The notes under the pieces were generated by a model. It searched no databases. It was not told the DNA's origin and saw only the letters and a list, made by a program, of their open reading frames with translations. This document shows positions 46,742-56,319 of a stretch of DNA of 61,039 nucleotides, one piece after another. This DNA comes from Prescottella equi (lineage in GTDB: Bacteria; Actinomycetota; Actinomycetes; Mycobacteriales; Mycobacteriaceae): positions 1-61,039 of the forward strand of contig NZ_LWTX01000015.1 in the NCBI RefSeq assembly GCF_002094305.1, in the 5' to 3' direction. Position 1 is the first letter of the stretch; every line of letters begins with the position of its first letter. The translations under genes were made by a program, and so were the position numbers.

Positions 46742-49700
46742 CTACGGCTCGTACACCCGCATGGTGCCTGGCGACCAGAAGCCGGATCGGGTGACTTCGC
46801 GAGTCTCGACGGTGGTGGGCTGGGCGTCGGGGTAGTGCCGGTCGTACCGTTCGAGCGAGCCCCAGTCGCGGCCCCAGTCGTGGTTCAGGTAGGTCGGGAT
46901 GGTGGTGGCGCTGGAGAGCATTTCGGTCCAGCCGAGGGGGCCGCCGTTCTCGAGGGACTGCCAGGTGTCGGTGGAGCTGACCGCGAGGGGCCGGTCCGGC
47001 AGGATCCGGTACTCGGGCATCTCGGCGACGCCGTTGAGGTGGTCGAACGGGCGCTGGCAGGGGAACTGCAGTCCGACGGCCCAGTCCAGTAGGACGGGTC
47101 GTTCGTTGCCGACGACGGTGCCGAGCGATTGGAGCTTCGGGACGCGGGGCGGCGTGAATGCGAGCCACTGGTCGCCGGTGAGGTTGGGGTCGCTGGCGTT
47201 GATCCGCACGACGTCGGTGTCGGCGGGTAGTTCGTCGATCGGGACGCGCAGGTTGCGCCACGACGGGGCGGGGCCGATGTCGCGGGGCACGTAGGTGCCT
47301 TGGACGTCGACGGTGCCGTCGGCCTGCCGCTTGCCGTATTCGACGACGAGGGACTGGCCGTAGTTGGTCTGTCCGCTGATCTGGTCGACGGAGAAGATGC
47401 GGCCGGCGGCGGACAGCACGACGAGCGGGGAGTCGTCGCTGCGTTCGGGCAGCTGGTACCAGCTGGACACGACGGACGCCGACTGCTGGATGCCGTCCTG
47501 GTAGCTGCCGAGGACGGGGGTGCGGGCCGGGTCGAGTCCGAAGGGCAGTTTGACGGTGCTGCCGTTGACGCCGAGCGCGCCGACGCCGCCGGTGGTGCCG
47601 GAGCCGGAGCCGGTCTCGAAGCTCGGTCCGATGCTCTGGCCGTCGGTGTTGCCCATGCCGGCCTTGACCTCGACGTAGTCGGCGGTCAGGTCGTCAGGCA
47701 CACCGTTGGGGGTGAAGCCGACGGGCTTACTGCCGGCGAGCGGATCGCTCGGGTCGGCGAGTGGGTTGGCGGGGTCTGCGATGGGGGTGAGCGCGCCGTC
47801 GTTGGGGTCCGATTCCACCAGCACGTCCTCGGCGAGACCACAGGTCTTGCCGGCGAGGGCCTCGACGTTGGAGCGGCCGAGCGAGTACGCGGGGTACTGC
47901 GATACGGCGCCCTTGAGCATCGACAGGACCTCGAACAGCACCATGGCGCCGGCGACGACGGTGAGCGGTGCGGCCGCGAACTTGCGGATCCGTCGGCCCT
48001 TGGCGGTGCCGGGCTTCGCCGGCGGCGGCGCGTAGCCCTCGCGCAGGTACTGCCATGCGACGAGTGCGACGGACAGGCCGAACAGCACCAGGAACAGGGT
48101 GCTCGATTCGCGGCCGCTGAGCTGCACGGTCTTGTCGAACCACGGGACGCCGTAGCTGGAGACGTACCAGTAGCCGTTGATGCCGGAGAACGACAGCGCC
48201 AGCACGAACAACAGTCCGGCGAGGAACATCGTGCGGTTGCGCCGCGAGCGCAGTGCGCTGGCGGACACGACGACGGCGGTGAGCGCGGCCAGTGAGCCGG
48301 CGATGCCCGCGTACGCCCCGAAGTGGTGGGTCCACTTCGTGGGGTTGAACATCATGAAGAACATCGTTCCGAAGACGATGCCCATCAGACGCCACGACGG
48401 ACCGGCGGCGACGCCGGGGATCCGCTTGCGGCGCAGGAACACGAACAGCACCGTGAACAGGCACAGCAGCATCGTCAGGAACGCGAAGCGGCGGGCGAGC
48501 GAGCCGTCGGTGGTCTGGACGAACAGGAAGTAGTAGCGCTGGTAGTCCTGGAACCACTCCAGGTTCGGGCCGATGATCGTGCGGACCCGGGTGGCTTCCA
48601 TGACGGTGGAGAACGTCTGGTCGGCGAAGACGACGACCAGGACCAGCGTGCCGGCCGCGGCGAGCGGCAGCAGCTGCGAGAAGGTGCCCACCTGGTGGCG
48701 CCGTCGGACGATGAGCCGGGTGATGGGGCGCAGACCGGCCAGCAGCGCGGCGATACACATCAGTCCGGTGGGGGCCGCGGCCAGCGTGAACGCGCCGACG
48801 AGGGCGGCGATCGCGGCGGGCAGCAGGCGTCGGGTGCCGATGGCACGTTCGATCGAGCACCAGGTCAGCAGCGCGCCGACGGCGACGATCGGTTCGGGGC
48901 GCAGACCGTTGTTGTAGGGCAGCCAGAACGCGAGGAACACCAGGCCCGCGGTCCACAGCGCGACACGGTTGTGGCGTACCGCCCGTCCGAGGCGCGGGAT
49001 CACCTCGCGGCTGATGACCATCCAGCACAGGATCGCCGCGAGGAGCGCGGGCAGACGCATCCACGGGCTCGCGGTGGAGATCTTCGCCATGAGGGCGAGG
49101 ACGTCGTAGTACCAGCCGAACGGGGCCTCGGGGACGCCGAACCAGCGGAAGTAGTTGGCCATGTAGCCCGAGTGCTCGGACGCGCGGGCCATCGTGAGCA
49201 GGTAGCCGTCGTCGGCGGTGTTGGCGCCGAAGAAGTGCCAGCCGACGAGGGTGCCGACGACGACGCCGTCGACCGCGGTGAGCTTCCACCAGCGGGACGG
49301 CAGGAAGCGGCGGGCCCGACGACCGTCCGCGCCGTCGAGGCGGTGCAGGGCGACGAGCGAGATCAGGGTGGCGAGGATCGCGCCGATCATCGCGATCAGC
49401 TTGACCGCGGTGGGGCTCGACGAGAACCGGGAGTCGATGTCCATCGAGAACTGCAGACCCGGGACGCTCTTGCCGGCGAGGTCGGTGAAGATGCCGACGA
49501 CCTGCGGCCGGTAGTCGAACATCATCTCGCCGACGAGCGGCTTGCCGTCGTCGTCAGTGAGGCCGACGAATTCGGCGGTGGTGCCGTTGACGTCGGAGGC
49601 GATGGAGATCTCGCTGCAGCCGGATTCGACGTCTTCGCGCGGCGCGGTGGCGATGACGACGTTCCGGTTGAGGACGTCGACGGACTCGCTGGACACGCGC

Positions 49701-50062
49701 ACGAACATCGCGTTGACGGGCGCGTCCTCACCCTGGGCGGGCGCGGTGGCGAGCAGGATGCCGCCGGCCTCGGGCATCTCGGCGACGGCCCGGCAGGGGA
49801 TCGTCGCGGACAGCGACGTCGGTACCTGCGACATCAGCGGCGCCTCGACGTTGGCGGCGACGCCGTTCTCGGGCCACGACACGCTCGCTGCGGTCTGGGT
49901 GACCGGCAGGAACGGCGTCGCCAGCGCCAGCAGTAGGCCGACCAGGCCGGTGACGACGGCGATCAGCCGAGCGTTGCGGAGATCCGCTTTTCGGGGTCGG
50001 GAAGCCGGCGGCGGTGAGCCTGCTTCGGGTCCGGGAGCGGGGACTGTCACAACGTCGGGCAC
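46742..50062 (-). CDS. embB: Arabinosyltransferase, Emb family (EmbB position)
   Basis: This 1106-residue membrane enzyme uses decaprenylphosphoryl arabinose to build arabinan on the outer face and is the ethambutol target family. It has a first membrane segment, an extracytoplasmic carbohydrate-binding-like domain (about 55-215), a GT-C core of about a dozen segments with the catalytic acids in ANTADDGYLLTMAR (Asp284-285), and a large C-terminal soluble domain (about 700-1106). The residue that I align with M. tuberculosis EmbB Met306 is methionine (Met291). The GTG start follows TACGAT by 8 bases, so it may be leaderless. The symbol rests on position (last emb gene, convergent with accD4); EmbA and EmbC are hard to exclude. 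Confidence 0.88.
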   Translation of the reverse strand: MPDVVTVPAPGPEAGSPPPASRPRKADLRNARLIAVVTGLVGLLLALATPFLPVTQTAASVSWPENGVAANVEAPLMSQVPTSLSATIPCRAVAEMPEAGGILLATAPAQGEDAPVNAMFVRVSSESVDVLNRNVVIATAPREDVESGCSEISIASDVNGTTAEFVGLTDDDGKPLVGEMMFDYRPQVVGIFTDLAGKSVPGLQFSMDIDSRFSSSPTAVKLIAMIGAILATLISLVALHRLDGADGRRARRFLPSRWWKLTAVDGVVVGTLVGWHFFGANTADDGYLLTMARASEHSGYMANYFRWFGVPEAPFGWYYDVLALMAKISTASPWMRLPALLAAILCWMVISREVIPRLGRAVRHNRVALWTAGLVFLAFWLPYNNGLRPEPIVAVGALLTWCSIERAIGTRRLLPAAIAALVGAFTLAAAPTGLMCIAALLAGLRPITRLIVRRRHQVGTFSQLLPLAAAGTLVLVVVFADQTFSTVMEATRVRTIIGPNLEWFQDYQRYYFLFVQTTDGSLARRFAFLTMLLCLFTVLFVFLRRKRIPGVAAGPSWRLMGIVFGTMFFMMFNPTKWTHHFGAYAGIAGSLAALTAVVVSASALRSRRNRTMFLAGLLFVLALSFSGINGYWYVSSYGVPWFDKTVQLSGRESSTLFLVLFGLSVALVAWQYLREGYAPPPAKPGTAKGRRIRKFAAAPLTVVAGAMVLFEVLSMLKGAVSQYPAYSLGRSNVEALAGKTCGLAEDVLVESDPNDGALTPIADPANPLADPSDPLAGSKPVGFTPNGVPDDLTADYVEVKAGMGNTDGQSIGPSFETGSGSGTTGGVGALGVNGSTVKLPFGLDPARTPVLGSYQDGIQQSASVVSSWYQLPERSDDSPLVVLSAAGRIFSVDQISGQTNYGQSLVVEYGKRQADGTVDVQGTYVPRDIGPAPSWRNLRVPIDELPADTDVVRINASDPNLTGDQWLAFTPPRVPKLQSLGTVVGNERPVLLDWAVGLQFPCQRPFDHLNGVAEMPEYRILPDRPLAVSSTDTWQSLENGGPLGWTEMLSSATTIPTYLNHDWGRDWGSLERYDRHYPDAQPTTVETREVTRSGFWSPGTMRVYEP

Positions 50063-50135
50063 GGTGTTCGATCGTAGGCGAGATGTTTTCGTTATCCGAA
50101 CGAGGTCACCGGCTCTCAGTTACTTCACAGGCTGG

Positions 50136-53100
50136 TCAAGCGGGTGGGGTCTCCCGGATCGGGCCCGGCGACCACAGGCCCGACCGGGTGATCTGCTCGA
50201 CATCCACCTGCGCGGGCTGCGCCGATTCGACGATCGGGGTGAATCGTTCGAGGGAACCCCAGTCCCGCCGCCAGTCGCCGTCCAGGTAGGTCGGGATGGT
50301 CTCGGCGTTCAGCAGCAACGGCGTCCAGCCGAGCGGTCCGCCACCGATCGCGTCCTGCCACGCGTTGGTGGCCTGGGCGCCCACCCGGTCGGGCAGGATG
50401 CGGTACTCGGGGATCTCGGCGACGCCGTCCCGGTGCGCGAACGGGCGCTGGCACGGGAACGCCAGGCCCACCGACCAGTCGAGCAGCACGGGTGCGCTGC
50501 TGCCGACGACGGTCTGCAGGGTCTGCATGCGCGGTACGCGCGGCGGGGTGACGGCCAGCCACTGGTCGGGGGCGAGACCGGTGTCGGACGCGACGAGCCG
50601 GACGGCGTTCGCGCCGGCGGGCAGCTGGTCGAGCGGCACCCGCAGGTTCCGCCACGACGGTGCCGGTCCGATGTCGATGGGTGCGATGCGGCCGAGGGCC
50701 TCGACGCTGCCGTCCGCCTGCCGTGTGCCGTACTCGACGTCGAGTAGCTGGCCGTCGGTGACGATGCCGTCGGGATCGACGGAGTGGATGCGTCCGGCCG
50801 CCGCGATCGTCAGGATCGGGGCGTCGTCGCTGCGGTCGGGGAGGCCGTACCAGCCGGTGACCAGTTCGGCGGACTCTTGGGCGCCGGACTGGTAGCTGCC
50901 GAGCACCGGGGTGGTGGCCGGGGACAGCCCGAACGGCAGGGACACGGAGCTGCCGTTGACGCCGGTGGACGCCTCGGTACCGCCGCCCGTGCCGGCGCCG
51001 GTGCCGGTGGTGCTCTGACCCGAATCGGAGTCGGCGTCGACGGAGTTGGCGCCGCCGGTCGCGACGGTCTCCTTGTCGGCGGTGAGGTCGCGGGCGACAC
51101 CGTCCGCGGTGAAGCCGGTCGCCGCGGTGGCCCCGAAGGCGCCGGCGCCCGCGAGATCGGTCGGCTGGTCCAGCAGTCGCAGCACGGAGGCGTTCGTGTC
51201 GTCCTCGACGAGGACGTAGTCGGCGAGCGCGCACGAGTTTCCGGCTGCGGAGCGCAGGTTCGCGTGCGCGATCGAGTACGACGGGTACTGCGCGACGGCG
51301 CCCTTGAGGAGCGAGAGCACCTCGAACAGCACGACGGCGGCTGCGGCCAGCGTCAGTGGCGCGGGCGACCACCGGCGGATGCGGGCGAGCCGGCCGTTGC
51401 CGTTCGGTGCGGCGGTCCCGGCATTCTTCGCGTCCCTGGCGCGCTCGTACGGTTCGCGGATGTGGAACCAGGCCGCGAGCAACAGCGCGAGGACCGTCAG
51501 CCCGAGCAGTGCGGTCGAGAAGCCCTTGCCGCCGATGGACGGCGGCTTGTCCCACCACGGCACGCCGTAGCTGGACACGTACCACCAGCCGTTGGGGCCG
51601 GTGAACGACATCGTCAGGATGAACAGCACCGCCGCGGCGAACAGGGTGCGGTTGCGCTTGGAGCGCAGGCTGGCGCCGGCGACCGCGACGGCGGCGAGCG
51701 CGGCGACGGATCCGGCCAGGCCCGCGTACACGCCGAAGTGGTGGGTCCACTTGGTCGGTGTGAAGCTCATCAGCAGCAGTGACGCGAAGATGATGCCGAG
51801 GATGCGGCGGGACGGGCCGATCGCGGTGCCGGGGATCTTCCCGCCGCGGCGCAGCAGCATCAGGATGCACACGATCAGGCACAGCAGCATCGCGAAGACC
51901 GCGAAGCGGCGCGCCAGCGAGCCGTCGGGGGAGACGTTGAGCAGGGCGTCCCAGCGGACCCGCTCGTCGAACCAGGCGACGTTCGGGCCGACGGCGGTGC
52001 GCACGCGCGTCGCCTCGAGCACCGAGGCGAGGGTCTGGTCGGCGAACACGGCGACGAGTACGACGGTGCCGGACGCGAGAATCGGCGCGATCTGGCCGAC
52101 TACGCCGACCTTCCGTCCGCGCCGGACGGCGATCTGCACGATCGACCGGGCGCCGGCGATGAGTGCGGCGATCGCGATGAGCCCGGACGGTCCGGCGGCG
52201 AGGGAGAACGCGGCGATCAGCACCGCGACGGCGGCGGGCAGCATGCGTCCGGTTGCGATCGCGCGTTCGATCGAGCACCACGTGAGCAGCGCGCCGAGGG
52301 CGATGATCGGTTCGGGCCGCAGTCCGTTGTTGAACGGTAGCCAGAACGCGAGGAACACCAGGCCCGCGGTCCACATCGCGACGCTGTTGCGGCGGACGGT
52401 GCGGCCGAGGCGGGGGATCACCTCGCGGCTGATGATCATCCAGCAGAGGATTCCGGCGATCAGCGCCGGCAGGCGCATCCACATGCTGGCGGTGCTCACC
52501 TTCGTGAACAGCACGAGGACGTCGTAGTACCAGCCGAACGGCGCTTCGGGGACGCCGAACCAGCGGAAGTAGTTGGCCATGTAGCCGGCATGCTCGGAGA
52601 CGCGAGCCATGTTGAGCAGGTAACCGTCGTCGGACGTGTTGGCGCCGATCACGTGCCACAGCAGCAGTCCACCGATGACGACCGCGTCGATGCCGGTGAA
52701 CCGCCACCACCGGGCCGGGAGGAAGCGGCGGGTGCGGCGGCCGTCGATGCCGTCGAGGCGGTGCAGGGCGACCAGCGAGACGATCGTGGCGAGCACTGCA
52801 CCGATCATCGCCACCAGTTTGATCAGCGTGGGGCTCGACGAGAAGCGCGAGTCGAGGTCGGCGCGGACGTCCAGCCCGGCCGGCGGGGTGCCCTGCAGAT
52901 CGGTGAAGACGCCGACCATCTGTGGACGGACGTCGCCGTCGACGACGGTCGCCTCCTGGTCGGGGATACCGGCGACGGCGGCGGTGGTGCCCTGCGAGTC
53001 GGACGTCACGACGATCTCGGTGCAGCCGCGCAGGTCGTCGAGGGGCAGCGAGAGCAGCGCGGTGTCGCGCAGGATCGCTCGCAGCCGGGCGGGTTCACCG

Positions 53101-53459
53101 TCGGACGCGGCGTCCACCTTGATCACGAGGCCGTCGGCCTCGGCGCGTCCGGCGGACGTCGGGACCGTCGAGACGAGAGCGCCGCCCTTCTCGGTCAGCT
53201 GGCCGACGGCGGTGCACGGGATGCTCACGTGCAGTTGCTGCGGTGTGTAGGAGACGAGCGGCGCCTCGACGTTCGTGAGGCTGCCGTTCTGCGGCCAGCT
53301 GATCGACGCCGCATCCTGCTGCACCGGCAGGAACGGGGTGGCGAGCGCGAGGATCGCGCCGAGCAGACCGGTGACGATCGCGACTAGGCGGGCGGTTCGA
53401 ACCCCGCTCGCCTTGCGGCTCGAGTCGACCTGGGCGGGGGCTGTCACGTCGTCTGGCAC
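50136..53459 (-). CDS. Arabinosyltransferase, Emb family (EmbA/EmbC-like paralogue)
   Basis: This 1107-residue paralogue of the next gene has the same layout: N-terminal membrane segment, extracytoplasmic domain, GT-C core with ANTSDDGYLLNMAR (Asp277-278) and a soluble C-terminal domain with the ending DQWLAVTPPRVP and SVGLAFPCQRPF. It uses decaprenylphosphoryl arabinose to extend arabinan of arabinogalactan or lipoarabinomannan. Only two emb genes are visible, against three in M. tuberculosis. The residue aligned with EmbB Met306 is methionine (Met284). The GTG start follows TAGAGT by 8 bases with no ribosome site. It lies 28 bp after the upstream GT-C-like gene and 73 bp before the second emb gene. 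Whether it equals EmbA or EmbC needs a tree. Confidence 0.88.
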   Translation of the reverse strand: MPDDVTAPAQVDSSRKASGVRTARLVAIVTGLLGAILALATPFLPVQQDAASISWPQNGSLTNVEAPLVSYTPQQLHVSIPCTAVGQLTEKGGALVSTVPTSAGRAEADGLVIKVDAASDGEPARLRAILRDTALLSLPLDDLRGCTEIVVTSDSQGTTAAVAGIPDQEATVVDGDVRPQMVGVFTDLQGTPPAGLDVRADLDSRFSSSPTLIKLVAMIGAVLATIVSLVALHRLDGIDGRRTRRFLPARWWRFTGIDAVVIGGLLLWHVIGANTSDDGYLLNMARVSEHAGYMANYFRWFGVPEAPFGWYYDVLVLFTKVSTASMWMRLPALIAGILCWMIISREVIPRLGRTVRRNSVAMWTAGLVFLAFWLPFNNGLRPEPIIALGALLTWCSIERAIATGRMLPAAVAVLIAAFSLAAGPSGLIAIAALIAGARSIVQIAVRRGRKVGVVGQIAPILASGTVVLVAVFADQTLASVLEATRVRTAVGPNVAWFDERVRWDALLNVSPDGSLARRFAVFAMLLCLIVCILMLLRRGGKIPGTAIGPSRRILGIIFASLLLMSFTPTKWTHHFGVYAGLAGSVAALAAVAVAGASLRSKRNRTLFAAAVLFILTMSFTGPNGWWYVSSYGVPWWDKPPSIGGKGFSTALLGLTVLALLLAAWFHIREPYERARDAKNAGTAAPNGNGRLARIRRWSPAPLTLAAAAVVLFEVLSLLKGAVAQYPSYSIAHANLRSAAGNSCALADYVLVEDDTNASVLRLLDQPTDLAGAGAFGATAATGFTADGVARDLTADKETVATGGANSVDADSDSGQSTTGTGAGTGGGTEASTGVNGSSVSLPFGLSPATTPVLGSYQSGAQESAELVTGWYGLPDRSDDAPILTIAAAGRIHSVDPDGIVTDGQLLDVEYGTRQADGSVEALGRIAPIDIGPAPSWRNLRVPLDQLPAGANAVRLVASDTGLAPDQWLAVTPPRVPRMQTLQTVVGSSAPVLLDWSVGLAFPCQRPFAHRDGVAEIPEYRILPDRVGAQATNAWQDAIGGGPLGWTPLLLNAETIPTYLDGDWRRDWGSLERFTPIVESAQPAQVDVEQITRSGLWSPGPIRETPPA

Positions 53460-53487
53460 GAGACTCGACTCTAGGGGAGCGCGCGGG

Positions 53488-55293
53488 TCACGTCAGATTC
53501 CGCACGTCCCAGGCCCAGACGCCGTCCACCCAGCGGCCGTCGACGCCGAGGAGTCGTTCGATGGTGGTGTGCAGCGCCTGCTGGTTCTTCCCGGGCGGCA
53601 GCACGACGACGTCGGCGTTCCAGAACCGCAGGTCGTCGAGTGCGGTGGCGCGGGTGGCGTCGTCGACGGGCGGCACCACGCCGGTGCCCTGCGCCTTGGC
53701 GAGCAGCAGCGCGGTCGGGCGGTCGTCGGGGCCGTACTTGCCCTTGTCCTCGGGGCCGGCGGGGCCGACGAAGTAGCCGCCGGCGATGGGGTACCCGAAC
53801 TTCTGCCCGACCTGCCATTGCAAAGCCTTGGCATCCTCGGGCCGGGGGAGCGGAACCGTGACGACGGATCCGTCGGAGACGTAGGAGCGCCACGTGCCGT
53901 CGGCGAAGAACGCCGGAGTGGGGGCCCGGTGCGCCACTTCCAGTGGGGCCGGCGCGAGCGGCAGCAGCGAGACGGCGAGCCAGCCGAGCCACAACAGGGT
54001 CGTGGAGCGCTGGCCGACGCGTCCGGCGGCGATCGCGCGGTCGGTGCCGAGCGCGAGCAGGATCGCGATGGCCGGGATGCAGCCCATCGCGAAGCGGGAT
54101 TCGAGGACGGATTCGAGCAGCGGCAGTTTCGCGAACCAGGCCCACGGCAGCGTGATCCCGGTGTCGGTGTGCGCGACGGTCAGTTCCACGCCGAGCGAGA
54201 GGACGCCCATCGCCGCCACGGTCGCGGCGGCGGCACGGGCCATCGGCACCCGCCACAACCACACTGCGGTCATCGCGACCAGCAGCAGCAGTGGCCAACC
54301 GAAGAACGCGTTCTCCTCGGTCGCGTTCATCGACAGTCCGGCCGCGGACCCGGGATCGCCCGCGAGGGACTGGGTCGGGAAGCGGGTGAAGGCGTTGACG
54401 TCGTTGCCGACCGGGCCGTGTTCGATCGAGTGGTAGCTCTGCGGTCCGAGGAACTGCCACCACAGCGGGACCGCGACGATCGCGAGCGTGACGACGCCGG
54501 CCACGCACAGCCCTTTGACGCCGCGCCTGGCCGCCGCGATCGCTTCCCCGGGTCGCGACGCGCCGTAGGCGATGCCGAAGACGACGAACGCGATCGAATA
54601 GATCAGGAGCGGCTCTTCGCCGAGGAAGATCTGGTACGCGACGGCGAGGCCGAGCATCACACCGTTGCGGATCGGTCGTTCACCGCTCGCGAGCCGGATG
54701 ACCAGCAGGGCGATGAACGGCAGCAGGAACAGCGCGACGAAGTTCGGGTGGCCGTTGGTGTGCGAGATCATCGCGGGCGCGAAGCCGCAGAAGACGCCGC
54801 CCACAGCGGCCGCGAACCGGGACTGCACGACGTGCCGTGACAGCACCCAGTACCAGGCCGTCGCGGTCCCGGCGAGGCCGAGTGTGAGTGCGAGCGTGAA
54901 CGTCACGGTGGGACCGAAGACGAGCGTGATGGGGGCGAGCGGGACGCTGACACCGAACATCGCGGTGTTGGCCATCAGGTTCACGCCGAGCGGATAGTTC
55001 TGCAGCGTGCTCGACAGCGGGTTCTCGAAGTTCGCGAGGGAGTGCGCGGTGACCGCGAAGAACCATTCCCACATCGTCTGGTCCTGGCCGCTGCGGATCA
55101 GATAGCCGTCGCCGAGGTGCTTCCACTGACGTCCGAGGACGAACACGGCCAGAGCGAGGAACGATGCGGTGGCGACGAAGTCGGCCGGTGCGATCCGGAT
55201 CCGCCCGGCGCGGGTGGTGGCCGGTCGGGTCGTCGTGGTCGTCGTCGCCGGGGACGACGCGCTCCCGTCTGACAGTTGCAGAATCTCGCTCAC
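53488..55293 (-). CDS. Polytopic membrane protein, probable GT-C glycosyltransferase of unknown specificity
   Basis: This 601-residue protein has about eleven membrane segments and a soluble C-terminal part (about 450-601). The first external loop contains RSGQDQTMWEWFF followed by NPLSSTLQNYPLGVNLMANT, the loop pattern of several uncharacterised actinobacterial GT-C-like membrane proteins, with Asp in GQDQ as possible catalytic acid. It is not AftA as I know it, although AftA lies upstream of embC in M. tuberculosis. GTG 55293 follows GGAAAGGGGCGAT. It lies 28 bp before the first emb gene on the same strand, so a role in arabinan or lipoglycan assembly is likely but unproven. Confidence 0.7.
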   Translation of the reverse strand: MSEILQLSDGSASSPATTTTTTRPATTRAGRIRIAPADFVATASFLALAVFVLGRQWKHLGDGYLIRSGQDQTMWEWFFAVTAHSLANFENPLSSTLQNYPLGVNLMANTAMFGVSVPLAPITLVFGPTVTFTLALTLGLAGTATAWYWVLSRHVVQSRFAAAVGGVFCGFAPAMISHTNGHPNFVALFLLPFIALLVIRLASGERPIRNGVMLGLAVAYQIFLGEEPLLIYSIAFVVFGIAYGASRPGEAIAAARRGVKGLCVAGVVTLAIVAVPLWWQFLGPQSYHSIEHGPVGNDVNAFTRFPTQSLAGDPGSAAGLSMNATEENAFFGWPLLLLVAMTAVWLWRVPMARAAAATVAAMGVLSLGVELTVAHTDTGITLPWAWFAKLPLLESVLESRFAMGCIPAIAILLALGTDRAIAAGRVGQRSTTLLWLGWLAVSLLPLAPAPLEVAHRAPTPAFFADGTWRSYVSDGSVVTVPLPRPEDAKALQWQVGQKFGYPIAGGYFVGPAGPEDKGKYGPDDRPTALLLAKAQGTGVVPPVDDATRATALDDLRFWNADVVVLPPGKNQQALHTTIERLLGVDGRWVDGVWAWDVRNLT

Positions 55294-55466
55294 ATCGCCC
55301 CTTTCCGTAATGCTGGACGGTGGGGCGTGGCGCCGCGCAGCCGTCGGTTGGCCGGAGGCGAGAATACCGCAGCTACCTGGGTCCTACCTGTGAGAAGTGG
55401 TGGGCCGCGGGGGCGTAACGGGCATAGGGGATAGGTCGGTCGGAGCTTTCGGTGCCGTCGAATTGA

Positions 55467-55517
55467 TGCAACCGGAGGGTTGCACTGGGCCAGTGTAGGT
55501 GCAACCCTGAAGTTGCA
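55467..55517 (+). promoter_or_regulatory. Two identical operators upstream of the SRPBCC-ArsR operon
   Basis: Two copies of the dyad TGCAAC-N6-GTTGCA lie at 55467-55484 and 55500-55517. Their centres are 33 bp apart, close to three helical turns. They precede an operon that encodes an ArsR-type repressor, so autoregulation is likely. The rest of 55294-55547, shared with the divergent GT-C-like gene, shows no gene. Confidence 0.75.
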
Positions 55518-55547
55518 GGTATTCGCCGAACCGGAGGGATGGGACCG

Positions 55548-55997
55548 ATGGACGCACTGGACCGAATCGAACGAACCGTGGAGATCGACGCCCCGGCGTC
55601 GCGGGTGTGGAAGCTGATCAGCGAACCCGGCTGGTACATCAACGACGAACGGATCGTGGAGCACCGGATCGAGCGTCGCGGTGAGCTGGACGTCGTGCAC
55701 GACCCCGTGCACGGCGAATTCGCCTTCGCGACCGTGCACCTGGACGAACCTCGTTACGCGGCCTTCCGCTGGCTCGCCGACCCCGCCGTAGCCGACAGTC
55801 CGTCGACGCTCGTGGAGTTCACGATCGCGGAGGTGGCGCCGGGGCGGGTGACGCTGACGGTGGTCGAGACGGGATTCGCGGCGCTGCCGGGCACCGAACT
55901 GGAGCGTCGCGAGAAGTACGACGGAAACGTCGAGGGCTGGGCGATCGAGATGGCGCTCGCGAAGAGTCACCTGGAGGCCGTGGATGCCGTCGGGTGA
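55548..55997 (+). CDS. SRPBCC-domain protein (AHSA1-like)
   Basis: This 149-residue helix-grip protein has DRIERTVEIDAPASRVWKLI at the N-terminus, a central beta-sheet (FAFATVHLDEPRYAAFRW) and a long C-terminal helix (GWAIEMALAKSHLEAV), as in START/AHSA1 proteins that bind hydrophobic ligands. ATG 55548 has GGAGGG about 9 bases upstream; ATG 55539 is an alternative. Its end overlaps the ArsR gene by 14 bp. Pairing of an SRPBCC protein with an ArsR repressor is common in actinobacteria and suggests ligand binding or detoxification. The ligand is unknown. Confidence 0.85.
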   Translation: MDALDRIERTVEIDAPASRVWKLISEPGWYINDERIVEHRIERRGELDVVHDPVHGEFAFATVHLDEPRYAAFRWLADPAVADSPSTLVEFTIAEVAPGRVTLTVVETGFAALPGTELERREKYDGNVEGWAIEMALAKSHLEAVDAVG

Positions 55998-56319
55998 CCC
56001 CTCCGCTGCTCCCGTGGTGTTCGCGGCCCTCGCCGACGACACCCGGTGGGCCATCCTGCTGCGGCTCGGACGGCATCCGGCGTCCGCGTCGGCGCTGGCC
56101 CGGGAGTTGCCGGTGTCGCGGCAGGCGATCGCCAAGCATCTCGCGGTGCTGCAGGACGTCGGTCTGGTCGTGCCCGAGCGGGACGGCCGGGAGGTGCGGT
56201 TCGTCGCGGTCGGTGCGCGGCTGAGCGAGGCGGCCGCTCAGCTCGAGCGGATCGCGTCCGGTTGGGACCGTCGCCTCGCGCGGATCAAGATGCGCGCCGA
56301 GGCGCCCGATCGGGACTGA
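55984..56319 (+). CDS. ArsR-family transcriptional repressor
   Basis: This 111-residue winged-helix protein has FAALADDTRWAILLRLGRHP, the recognition helix LPVSRQAIAKHLAVLQDVGL and the wing VVPERDGREVRFVAVG. It lacks the cysteine metal-site motif (ELCVCDL type), so it is probably not a metal sensor and fits the SdpR-like group paired with SRPBCC proteins. It is co-transcribed and overlapping with the SRPBCC gene and probably binds the two TGCAAC-N6-GTTGCA operators upstream. Its 3' end overlaps the converging XRE gene by 35 bp. Confidence 0.9.
   Translation: MPSGDPSAAPVVFAALADDTRWAILLRLGRHPASASALARELPVSRQAIAKHLAVLQDVGLVVPERDGREVRFVAVGARLSEAAAQLERIASGWDRRLARIKMRAEAPDRD

Noticed and set aside
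46742-53459. Resistance-type residue at the ethambutol hotspot of the emb proteins
   Set aside because: In both proteins the residue aligned with M. tuberculosis EmbB Met306 is methionine (DDGYLLTMAR and DDGYLLNMAR), so the known substitution is not present.
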